Assembly: GCF_003148625.1 (NCBI RefSeq)
Contig: NZ_QGGO01000005.1
Coordinates: 106,043 to 155,480, forward strand
Direction: 5' to 3'
Origin: Arcicella aurantiaca
GTDB lineage: Bacteria > Bacteroidota > Bacteroidia > Cytophagales > Spirosomataceae
DNA length: 49,438 bases
Positions 42,798-49,438 of this stretch are shown here, piece after piece. The position numbers were made by a program, and so were the translations under genes. Numbering within the stretch: the stretch's first letter is position 1; the number at the start of each line of letters is the position of its first letter. Under the pieces are notes generated by a model. It was not told the DNA's origin and did not search any database. It worked only from the letters and a program-made list of their open reading frames with translations.

Positions 42798-44294
42798 ATG
42801 ACTAATTTTTTATCACTACCCGACCAACTCGCTCAAATACTCGATAGTCTTCAAGCACTTTCACCCGAAGTATTTCTGTCATTATCATTTTTAATAATGA
42901 TTTTGATTGATTTATTCTTGCATCAAGATTTAAAAAATAAGCAACAATTAGTGTCAAATACACAGCAGGCAAATCATGTATTGCTTGGTATTTCTGTAAT
43001 TACTCTACTCATTGTCTTGAATCAAATTGTAGAGCAATTTTACACCACAAATGATTCATTCTTATTTGGGAAGACGCTAATTTTAGACTCAAAAGCAATC
43101 TTATTCAAATTCTTAATTATTCTATCAGCAATTTTCGTGCTTTTTCATGTCATTGTCACAAAAAAAGATTTTATCGGCGAATTTTACCCTATTTTAATCA
43201 GTATGGTGGTCGGACTTTGCCTAATGACCATGTCCGTAAATCTATTAATGATTTACCTTTCCATCGAAATGGTTTCTATTGCTTCTTATATGCTCACGGC
43301 TATTGATAAAAACCGAAAAGGGATTGAAGGAAGTTTAAAATATGTACTTTTTGGGGCAACGTCTTCGGCAATTATGCTTTATGGAATGTCATTATTATAT
43401 GGTATGACAGGAACGCTTGACATTGCTTCACCTGATTTTTCAAGAGGAATCTCACAAATTGACGAAGTTGCTTCAACGGTTGCTATTGTATTGACAATCA
43501 GTGGATTTCTTTTTAAAATTTCTGCAACACCATTCCATATTTGGACGCCCGATATTTATGAATCAGCCCCGACACCGATTGTGGCTTTCTTCTCGGTTGC
43601 TCCTAAAATTGCAGGTTTTTTAGTAGCAATTCGTTTTTATTCAGCCATTCCAAACAACCTCCAAACAATTACGGCAGTGTTGTCGATAGCAAGTATTACT
43701 TTCGGAAATTTCTCTGCACTTTGGCAAAATAATGCTAAAAGATTATTGGCGTATTCAACCATTGCCCATGCTGGTTTTATGTTGATTGGCTTGGTAACAA
43801 TGTCTCAATTAGGATTAACAAGTCTTGTTTTTTATTTGGTAACGGTACTTTTTACCAATTTGGCGGCATTTCTTTTGATTGATTTTTATGAAAGTAAACA
43901 TCAATCGGTCAATATAGAAAACTTGAAAGGACTTGGGAGAGTCAATCCTTTTTATGGCATCATGATGTTGATTGTGATGATTTCTTTGGCAGGGTTGCCT
44001 CCTATGGCTGGTTTCTTTGCGAAGTTAAATATATTCTCGGCACTTTGGGAAACATATCAGTCAACCAATAAACCGATTTTGCTTTGGTTATTCATTTTCG
44101 GATTAATGAATACGGCTATTGCTCTTTTCTTCTATTTGAAGATTCCATTCTTTATGTTTTTTAAAGAATCGACTGAAAACCAAACATTTGAGTTAAATCC
44201 TAAACAATATTTTTTGGCAATTATATTGATTTTACCCATTCTGATTTTATTCTTCAAAGCAGATTGGTTAATGGAAATTGTGAGTTTTTTATAG
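42798..44294 (+). CDS. nuoN: NADH-quinone oxidoreductase subunit N
   Basis: 498 residues, about 14 membrane helices. YLSIEMVSIASYMLTAIDKNRKGIEGSLKYVLFGATSSAIMLYGMSLLYG, KISATPFHIWTPDIYESAPTPIVAFFSVAPKIAGF and LAYSTIAHAGFMLIGL mark NuoN. The gene starts 73 bp from the divergent kinase and therefore must have a promoter in that gap, apart from nuoLM. Confidence 0.96.
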   Translation: MTNFLSLPDQLAQILDSLQALSPEVFLSLSFLIMILIDLFLHQDLKNKQQLVSNTQQANHVLLGISVITLLIVLNQIVEQFYTTNDSFLFGKTLILDSKAILFKFLIILSAIFVLFHVIVTKKDFIGEFYPILISMVVGLCLMTMSVNLLMIYLSIEMVSIASYMLTAIDKNRKGIEGSLKYVLFGATSSAIMLYGMSLLYGMTGTLDIASPDFSRGISQIDEVASTVAIVLTISGFLFKISATPFHIWTPDIYESAPTPIVAFFSVAPKIAGFLVAIRFYSAIPNNLQTITAVLSIASITFGNFSALWQNNAKRLLAYSTIAHAGFMLIGLVTMSQLGLTSLVFYLVTVLFTNLAAFLLIDFYESKHQSVNIENLKGLGRVNPFYGIMMLIVMISLAGLPPMAGFFAKLNIFSALWETYQSTNKPILLWLFIFGLMNTAIALFFYLKIPFFMFFKESTENQTFELNPKQYFLAIILILPILILFFKADWLMEIVSFL

Positions 44295-44296
44295 GA

Positions 44297-44461
44297 AATA
44301 GGTTTTAGGGGTTAGGCTTTAGGGGTTAGTTATTTGTACACAAAGATTATTGACTTAGACAAGAAGTGTACTCATTACAATTGTGACTTTTAATCGTAAT
44401 TATAAATACAAATAATTATGAAAGATATTCTAAAACCTAAAACCTAACCATTAATACCTCC
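44297..44461. repeat. Two-arm heptamer array, word GGGGTTA / TAAAACC
   Basis: Left arm: GGAAATA, GGTTTTA, GGGGTTA, GGCTTTA, GGGGTTA. Right arm (44428-44461): TAAAACC, TAAAACC, TAACCAT, TAATACC. The spacer of about 90 bp is AT-rich. The array separates the convergent nuoN and phosphoribosyltransferase genes and ends 4 bp before the latter's stop codon. Confidence 0.8.
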
Positions 44462-44464
44462 AAT

Positions 44465-44977
44465 TTACCTCAAATAAACGCCCATTGTTTCTTCATCGTC
44501 AAGTACCACAGAAACATAGTCGTTAAGCGTTGTTGAGAGTTGGTACCCTACATAATCCGCTAAAATCGGAAATCTGCGAAAATTTCTATCTACCATAACT
44601 GCTACTTGAATTCTTTTTACAGGAATACTCAAAAACGGAGAAAGGCTATAAGCAAAAGTTCTTCCTGTGTTTAGTACGTCATCTACAACAACGATGGTTT
44701 TACGTTCCAGAAAACGTTCGTCACAATCAAATTCTACTGGACTTTCATAAGTTACGTCTTTGTCCACGTCAATTAAAACAGCGGTTGCTTCGATACTGGA
44801 AATTTCATTTAATGTAATCGCCAATTTTTTAGCCAAGGAATGTCCTTGCCCTTTTATTCCAGCAATAACAATTTCTGTTTCTTCAAAGTTATTTTCATAA
44901 ATCTCGAAAGCAATTCTTCTGATTTTCTGTAAAACTTGATGATGGTTGAGTATTTGGTTATCGGTCAATTGAGTCAT
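44465..44977 (-). CDS. Phosphoribosyltransferase (PyrR-like)
   Basis: 170 residues. The PRPP-binding motif is VVVDDVLNTGRT at about 96-107; GIKGQGHSLAKKLA gives the PPi loop. Similar short type I phosphoribosyltransferases include PyrR (pyrimidine regulator and uracil phosphoribosyltransferase) and hypoxanthine enzymes; the DYVGYQLSTTL segment fits the PyrR group. No pyrimidine genes are near, so the symbol is left open. Confidence 0.85.
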   Translation of the reverse strand: MTQLTDNQILNHHQVLQKIRRIAFEIYENNFEETEIVIAGIKGQGHSLAKKLAITLNEISSIEATAVLIDVDKDVTYESPVEFDCDERFLERKTIVVVDDVLNTGRTFAYSLSPFLSIPVKRIQVAVMVDRNFRRFPILADYVGYQLSTTLNDYVSVVLDDEETMGVYLR

Positions 44978-45187
44978 GGAAATTGATTTTATTACAAGAT
45001 ATTTTGCTTGTTGTACTTTCTGTAAAATTAAGTATTCAGAATCAAAAAAAATGATTCTGTGGCGATTTATGAAATAAATTCTAAAAAATGAGTTCCAAAT
45101 TGCAGTGATTTATAGATTAAGAATGTAAAAAATGACCTCCAAAACTATAAATTATTATCTCTTAACTATTAATTATGAACAATTCTT

Positions 45188-45195
45188 TACCTTTG
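45188..45195 (+). promoter_or_regulatory. -7 box of the YcxB-like gene
   Basis: TACCTTTG matches TAnnTTTG, 32 bp before the ATG at 45228. The 250-bp divergent gap also has an 8-bp hairpin CAGAATCA/TGATTCTG at 45037-45059. Confidence 0.5.
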
Positions 45196-45227
45196 CAGTC
45201 CAATTTATCAAAAAATATCATTAAAAA

Positions 45228-45788
45228 ATGGCAAAAGGATTCTCACAAGGACAACAGAGACGAGTACAACAAGCAGTACCAAGCAATCCGTTGGCGATTA
45301 AAACCAAGAAATTTGCATTAGAAAAAAATAAATTTATTGGCTTAAATATGATGCAATTAATTAGAAATCAATGGTATTGGGGTTTTGTACCTTTGGCTTT
45401 GATTTTAATTAACGCAGGTTTAAATATTTCAAAAGTATATCCTAACTATTGGATTTATGTAATTACAGTCTTGGGAGCCATTTTATATATCGCTTTTTGG
45501 GCAGTTCAATTTACGGGAGTTACGCAATTAGAGCAATACAAGCAATTATTCCAAAAATATCGTTACGAAATTGATAGCCGTCAGATTTTGATGAAAATTT
45601 CAGATACAGAAGGTGGCGTTATCAAGTGGGACATGATTAAAACTGCTCGTAAAGACAAAGAAGCTTATATTTTAGACATGGGTTCGTATCAATTTATTTA
45701 TCTACCATTTACGGTTTTCAATAATGATAATGATAAGAAATTGATGGACAGAATCTTGAAAGATAAAGGATTTATTGCTGCTGAATAA
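45228..45788 (+). CDS. YcxB-like membrane protein
   Basis: 186 residues. A basic N-terminus, two membrane helices at about 51-67 (WGFVPLALILINAGLNI) and 75-95 (WIYVITVLGAILYIAFWAV), then a cytosolic domain with RYEIDSRQILMKI, GGVIKWDMIKTARKDKEAYILD and YLPFTVF, which resembles the YcxB-like domain of unknown function. Stand-alone gene with promoter and terminator. Confidence 0.75.
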   Translation: MAKGFSQGQQRRVQQAVPSNPLAIKTKKFALEKNKFIGLNMMQLIRNQWYWGFVPLALILINAGLNISKVYPNYWIYVITVLGAILYIAFWAVQFTGVTQLEQYKQLFQKYRYEIDSRQILMKISDTEGGVIKWDMIKTARKDKEAYILDMGSYQFIYLPFTVFNNDNDKKLMDRILKDKGFIAAE

Positions 45789-45802
45789 TTTTCAGAACTT
45801 AT

Positions 45803-45840
45803 AAAAAAAGCCTCTCAATTTGATTGAGAGGCTTTTTTAT
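45803..45840 (+). terminator. Terminator of the YcxB-like gene
   Basis: AAAAAGCCTCTCAAT, loop TTG, ATTGAGAGGCTTTTTT: a perfect stem with T tract. Confidence 0.95.
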
Positions 45841-45931
45841 GTTAGTTTCAAGTACTAACCTTATACCAATTTTAAAGATTTGATGCGTACTTTACGGAAT
45901 TCCTTTTTAAATTAGTATTACTCTTTGGAGG

Positions 45932-45964
45932 AACTTCCCGAAAGTTTTGAACTTTCGGGAAGTT
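45932..45964. repeat. 15-bp perfect hairpin, frame AAC...GTT, loop TTG
   Basis: AACTTCCCGAAAGTT (45932-45946), TTG, AACTTTCGGGAAGTT (45950-45964). Same design as 12037-12070 but with another stem sequence. It lies after the YcxB-like gene and before the end of the convergent protease gene. The rest of the 247-bp gap has no gene. Confidence 0.75.
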
Positions 45965-46035
45965 AAACCCCAAACATCCAAATTTCCATTCTTATTTTTA
46001 AAGTGCCAAAGTAGAACTAAGTATTATGTAAGAAG

Positions 46036-47733
46036 TTACTTCTTAATCGAGTGAGAAATTGTTTCTACCAATTCTCCACGAGCCATTCTTTCTGCTTTGT
46101 CAAAATGTTTTAATGATTTTTGGAAAGTATCGTCAAACGGTGACATTATCTGAAAATACTCATTGTTTAATCCATCGTTAACTTTACGTTGCCAAACGCT
46201 ACGAGCAATGTACGCTTTAATTTGAGCCTTAATATATGGCATTGAACGCTCGTAATCTCTCGCACGCATTTTTACATTGGCTTGTTTAGCCAATCTTTGC
46301 ATATCTATCAACATGGCATCATTGACTACAAAAAACTTATTAAAATCTTTAAAAGTAAGTTTCTCTAAAGATTTCATGTTGTCATTGGCATAGTTTAAGG
46401 CAAATTCACGAATGATATTTTTCCCCCATAAATCACTTAGATATTTGGTAAAATAAGTAGTGTCACGTGCCACAAAAACATCTGGCGTGATACCACCACC
46501 ACCATAAACTGTTCTGCCACCAAGTGTTTTATATTTCAATTTATCATTAAATTTGATACTATCTGCATTAAAGAACTCACCACTTTTCAAGCGTTTTTCA
46601 TAGTCTTTTTCGTAATCTTCTTCACGCCCCAAAACATAAGGTTTTTGAATACTACGTCCACTTGGCGTATAATATCTTGAAATGGTCAATCGCAATTCTG
46701 AACCATCTTGCAAACTTACAGGCATTTGTACTAACCCTTTTCCAAATGAGCGTCTTCCCACGATTAATGCACGGTCATTATCTTGTAAAGCACCCGCTAC
46801 AATTTCAGCAGCAGAGGCACTATTTTCGTCCACAATTACCATCACTGCTCCCTTCTCAAAAATACCATCTTTTTTGGTAAAAGTTTGAGTATCGTATTTT
46901 GAGCCTTTTCCGTCCGTGTAAACAATCATACGTTCACCTGCCAAAAGTTCATCAACCATTTTTTCCGCACGGTCTTTATATCCTCCTGGGTTTCCACGCA
47001 AATCAAGCATCAAACGCTTTAAGCCTTGTCCTTTTAGGGTCGTCAAAATATTTCTAAATTCATCGAAGGTAGATTCTGTAAATCTATCCACTTTGATATA
47101 TCCTGTTTGTGGGTCAACCATATAACCAGCCGTCACCGAATAAGATGGTATTCTGTCACGAATAACAGTAAACTTCTTAATTCCTTTTTCACCATTACGT
47201 AAAATCTCCAACTGAACTTCTGTTCCTCTTGTACCACGAAGTTTACTAAAAATAAGGCTTTGTGTAACTTTTGGACCTGTTAATGAAATGCCGTCCGCTT
47301 TAATCAAACGGTCGCCACTTTTAATACCTACTGACTCAGAAGGACCACCCGCCATAGCATTTACCACATAAACGGTATCACTGAAAATATTAAATTCAAC
47401 TCCAATCCCATCAAAACCAGATTCTAATTGAGAACGAGCCGAAGCCACTTCATCGGTTGAAAAATACGAAGTATGAGGGTCAAGTTTTTCCAACGTTTTT
47501 CTGATTGAAAATTCTACCAATGAATCTGTATTGACAGAATCGACGTAACTATTTTCAATCAATGACAATACCTCACGATATTTATTAAAACCCTTTAAAA
47601 CGTTATTCATTCGGGTTTGTCCACCAAAGAAATTTGCACCCAACAAAATCCCTCCCACTAATGCGATGGCTATCCAAATGGGTATTTTCACGATGGTTGA
47701 ATTATTCTTGATGGGTTCTTGTCCTTTTTGCAT
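46036..47733 (-). CDS. C-terminal processing protease, S41 family
   Basis: 565 residues. One N-terminal membrane anchor (IPIWIAIALVGGILLGANFF), a region before the PDZ with the YVDSVNTDSLVE segment, a PDZ domain at about 105-190, and the S41 catalytic core: LMLDLRGNPGG, Ser in VDENSASAAE (probably Ser307) and Lys332 in RRSFGKGLVQ. The C-terminal 130 residues are a helical domain. Such CtpA/Prc enzymes trim periplasmic and outer-membrane proteins. A -33/-7 promoter is present upstream. Confidence 0.94.
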   Translation of the reverse strand: MQKGQEPIKNNSTIVKIPIWIAIALVGGILLGANFFGGQTRMNNVLKGFNKYREVLSLIENSYVDSVNTDSLVEFSIRKTLEKLDPHTSYFSTDEVASARSQLESGFDGIGVEFNIFSDTVYVVNAMAGGPSESVGIKSGDRLIKADGISLTGPKVTQSLIFSKLRGTRGTEVQLEILRNGEKGIKKFTVIRDRIPSYSVTAGYMVDPQTGYIKVDRFTESTFDEFRNILTTLKGQGLKRLMLDLRGNPGGYKDRAEKMVDELLAGERMIVYTDGKGSKYDTQTFTKKDGIFEKGAVMVIVDENSASAAEIVAGALQDNDRALIVGRRSFGKGLVQMPVSLQDGSELRLTISRYYTPSGRSIQKPYVLGREEDYEKDYEKRLKSGEFFNADSIKFNDKLKYKTLGGRTVYGGGGITPDVFVARDTTYFTKYLSDLWGKNIIREFALNYANDNMKSLEKLTFKDFNKFFVVNDAMLIDMQRLAKQANVKMRARDYERSMPYIKAQIKAYIARSVWQRKVNDGLNNEYFQIMSPFDDTFQKSLKHFDKAERMARGELVETISHSIKK

Positions 47734-47765
47734 ATTGCTTAATCCTAATTTTTAGAAACTGATAT

Positions 47766-47795
47766 TAAAGTTACGAAAAACTGAAATCTTGCCAA
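47766..47795 (-). promoter_or_regulatory. Promoter of the C-terminal protease gene
   Basis: On the minus strand TTGG (near 47792-47795) is followed 18 bp later by TAACTTTA (47766-47773), a one-base variant of TAnnTTTG, with the family's normal spacing. Confidence 0.5.
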
Positions 47796-47806
47796 TGTTT
47801 TTGGTG

Positions 47807-47814
47807 TAACTTTG
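47807..47814 (+). promoter_or_regulatory. -7 box for ruvX
   Basis: TAACTTTG matches TAnnTTTG, 125 bp before the ruvX ATG. The heptamer array would then be part of the 5' untranslated region. Confidence 0.4.
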
Positions 47815-47820
47815 TTTTTT

Positions 47821-47935
47821 TATTAGGTATTAGGGGTTAGGATTTAGGAATTAAGTCAAAAAACACTTTAGAAAGAGTCAAACACTTCTCGTTTTTTAAA
47901 GCCCTAAATCCTAATTCCCAACCCCCAAACCCTAA
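47821..47935. repeat. Two-arm heptamer array, word GTTAGGA / ATCCTAA
   Basis: Left arm (47821-47855): ATTAGGT, ATTAGGG, GTTAGGA, TTTAGGA, ATTAAGT. Right arm (47901-47935): GCCCTAA, ATCCTAA, TTCCCAA, CCCCCAA, ACCCTAA. Period exactly seven. The right arm ends 4 bp before the ruvX start codon. Confidence 0.9.
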
Positions 47936-47939
47936 TAAA

Positions 47940-48356
47940 ATGTCCAGAATATTAGCCATAGATTACGGGACGAAGCGAGTAGGTTTAGCCGTTACCGACC
48001 CTTTAAAAATTATAGCATCAGCTCTGGATACCATTCATAGCAAAGATGTACTTAATTATTTGAAAGAGTACGTTGAAAAAGAAGAAGTTGAGGCTTTTGT
48101 AGTGGGTATGCCCGTAAATTTGGACGGAGAAGATACCAACAACACGCCTCATGTAAAAGGTTTTGTGAAGACTTTGAAAAAAACATTCCCTGACATTCCT
48201 GTACATTTGCACGACGAACGGTTTACGTCATCAATGGCTCTTCAAGCTATGATTACGGGAGGTTTCTCAAAAAAAGACCGTCGTGAAAAAGGAAATATTG
48301 ACAAAATTTCAGCAGTAATAATTTTACAATCCTTCATGGAAAAAGAGGGAATTTAA
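47940..48356 (+). CDS. ruvX: Holliday junction resolvase-like protein RuvX (YqgF)
   Basis: 138 residues, the usual length. The RNase H-like fold starts [18 protein letters not shown] with Asp8; [12 protein letters not shown] and [10 protein letters not shown] carry further active-site positions, and [13 protein letters not shown] has the C-terminal Asp. In E. coli the protein acts in 16S rRNA 5'-end maturation; a nuclease role is expected here. Just upstream is a heptamer array. Confidence 0.95.
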   Translation: MSRILAIDYGTKRVGLAVTDPLKIIASALDTIHSKDVLNYLKEYVEKEEVEAFVVGMPVNLDGEDTNNTPHVKGFVKTLKKTFPDIPVHLHDERFTSSMALQAMITGGFSKKDRREKGNIDKISAVIILQSFMEKEGI

Positions 48357-48360
48357 TTGT

Positions 48361-48470
48361 TTGAGATTTTGGATTTACGATTGCGGATTTTATCCTAAAA
48401 TTCATGAAATTTTAAGATAAATTTGCGACCCAAAATCCGAAATCTTCAATCGAAAATCCGAAATCAAACA
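48361..48470. repeat. Two-arm heptamer array, word GATTTAC / CGAAATC
   Basis: Left arm: GGATTTAC, GATTGCG, GATTTTA. Right arm (48430-48466): CAAAATC, CGAAATC, TTCAATC, GAAAATC, CGAAATC. The centre TCCTAAAATTCATGAAATTTTA is a further dyad. The right arm ends 5 bp before the aroE start codon. Confidence 0.85.
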
Positions 48471-48471
48471 A

Positions 48472-49218
48472 ATGAATATTTACGGTTTAATTGGTTATCC
48501 GCTTGGGCATTCCTTTTCAAAAGGATATTTTACAGAGAAGTTTTCAAATATGGGTATCTCAGATGCCAACGTGTATGAGAAATTTGAGATAGAAAATATC
48601 AACGACTTACCTGCTTTACTACAAAATCCTGACTTGAAAGGATTGAACGTTACCATTCCACACAAACAAAATGTATTTCCTTTTTTAGATGCTGTTGATG
48701 AAGCTGCTTTGAAAATCGGGGCTGTCAATACTATCAAAATTATGCCTGATGGTTCGACAAAGGGTTTTAATACTGATTATTGGGGTTTTCGTTGGACTTT
48801 AGAAAAATGGAGTGATTTTCAAGAAATCAAACCTAAAAAAGCTCTGATTTTAGGAAAAGGTGGAGCGGCAAAAGCTATTATTCAAGCCTTGCAAGACTTA
48901 GGATTAGAAACACAATACGTTTCTCGTAGAAAAGAAGAAGATACTATTACTTACGACGAATTGACGGAAACTGTCATGCAAGAACATCTTTTTATCGTAA
49001 ATACCACGCCTTTGGGAATGTTCCCGAAAGTGGATACTTTTCCAGAAATTCCTTATCAATTACTGACCGATAAACATTTATTGTACGACATTGTGTATAA
49101 CCCATTAGAAACTGTTTTCTTGAAAAAAGGCTTAGAACACGGAGCAAAAGGTGTACATTTTGGTTTGGAAATGCTACACGGACAAGCTGAAAAAGCTTGG
49201 GAAATTTGGCAAAGTTGA
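48472..49218 (+). CDS. aroE: Shikimate dehydrogenase
   Basis: 248 residues. Substrate-binding motifs GYPLGHSFSKGYF and NVTIPHK with the catalytic Lys65, then GFNTDYWGF with Asp102, the NADP(H) loop LGKGGAAKAII and VSRRKEED, and the C-terminal FGLEMLHGQAEKAWEIW. Catalyses NADPH-dependent reduction of 3-dehydroshikimate in aromatic amino-acid synthesis. It is slightly shorter than E. coli AroE but complete. Confidence 0.95.
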   Translation: MNIYGLIGYPLGHSFSKGYFTEKFSNMGISDANVYEKFEIENINDLPALLQNPDLKGLNVTIPHKQNVFPFLDAVDEAALKIGAVNTIKIMPDGSTKGFNTDYWGFRWTLEKWSDFQEIKPKKALILGKGGAAKAIIQALQDLGLETQYVSRRKEEDTITYDELTETVMQEHLFIVNTTPLGMFPKVDTFPEIPYQLLTDKHLLYDIVYNPLETVFLKKGLEHGAKGVHFGLEMLHGQAEKAWEIWQS

Positions 49219-49438
49219 GTTTGGTTATTGGGGATTGGTTACTTGTTATTGGTTATTGGGAATTGGTTATTGGGAATTGGTTACTCGTTATTGGTTACTT
49301 GTTATTGGTTATTGGGAATTGGTTATTGGGAATTGGTTACTCGTTATTGGTTATTGAAAATTGGTAGTATAAGAGTATTCACTAACTGGATTACCAATAA
49401 CCAATCCCCGATTACCAATAACCAATCCCCGATTACCA
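49219..49438. repeat. Large heptamer array, word GTTATTG / AATAACC (cut by window end)
   Basis: From the aroE stop codon onward about 20 consecutive words: GTTATTG, GGGATTG, GTTACTT, GTTATTG, GGAATTG, GTTACTC and so on, strictly seven bases each, to about 49363. After an AT-rich spacer, the opposite arm begins (AATAACC, AATCCCC, GATTACC) and runs off the window. A higher-order repeat of about 84 bp is visible in the left arm (GTTACTT ... GTTACTC blocks). Confidence 0.92.

Noticed and set aside
44297-44337. Telomere-like GGGGTTA repeat
   Set aside because: It is one of many heptamer words and lies inside a normal gene-dense region, not at a replicon end.
49151-49357. ORF with repeated LLVIGYWEL at the window end
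   Set aside because: Same cause: translation of the heptamer array after aroE.

Overview
The window looks like chromosomal DNA of a low-GC Bacteroidota, most likely order Cytophagales. The evidence is a secreted protein with a type IX secretion C-terminal sorting domain, a propeller-type (Reg_prop / Y_Y_Y) sensor kinase, TAnnTTTG-type -7 boxes in front of several genes, no Shine-Dalgarno sequences, and strict co-orientation of small transcription units separated by hairpin terminators. No rRNA, tRNA, CRISPR array, integrase or transposase gene was found.

Layout. 1-6.0 kb: a 1298-residue multi-module cell-surface protein, then obg and adk (all minus). 6.4-12 kb: an acyl-CoA dehydrogenase, an SGNH hydrolase with murD (minus), and a DEAD-box helicase with DEFD instead of DEAD. 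12.2-16 kb: a hybrid-fold sensor kinase and its NarL/LuxR-type response regulator. 16.4-19.4 kb: a four-gene operon of a secreted protein, a lipoprotein, a YadA-head / peptidase S74 chaperone adhesin and a stand-alone LytTR regulator. 19.4-21.8 kb: an alpha/beta hydrolase and a GH28 pectinase-like enzyme. 21.9-26.1 kb: an AT-rich island of three unrecognised genes. 26.2-28.6 kb: a GMC oxidoreductase and its Tat-exported subunit-3 partner. 28.8-30.3 kb: a class C beta-lactamase-fold serine hydrolase. 31.3-37.1 kb: an L-rhamnose catabolic cluster (aldolase/dehydrogenase fusion, mutarotase, isomerase, kinase), broken by a small antisense cassette. 38.1-44.3 kb: nuoL-nuoM-nuoN with an antisense LytS-like kinase between M and N. 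44.4-49.2 kb: a PRPP-type phosphoribosyltransferase, a YcxB-like membrane protein, a C-terminal processing protease, ruvX and aroE.

The pectinase-like GH28 and the rhamnose genes could act on the same plant polymer (rhamnogalacturonan); the GMC/subunit-3 pair would feed sugar-oxidation electrons to the respiratory chain, to which nuoLMN also belongs. That linkage is inference from proximity.

The most unusual signal is non-coding. At least twelve intergenic regions are built from seven-base words repeated in tandem, usually as two facing arms that are reverse complements of each other. Each locus uses a different word (for example GTTATTG, GTATGAG, GTATTAA, GGGGTTA, CGAAATC), yet the period of seven and the two-arm layout are kept, and several right arms end directly at a start codon. 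Around them sit at least three families of REP-like palindromes with GTAA/GTAG heads and two 15-bp-stem hairpins that share a frame but not a sequence. The second strong signal is a decayed copy of the GMC oxidoreductase 3' end at the far edge of the unknown-gene island, with twin terminator hairpins in opposite orientation at the two island borders, which records how the island arose.
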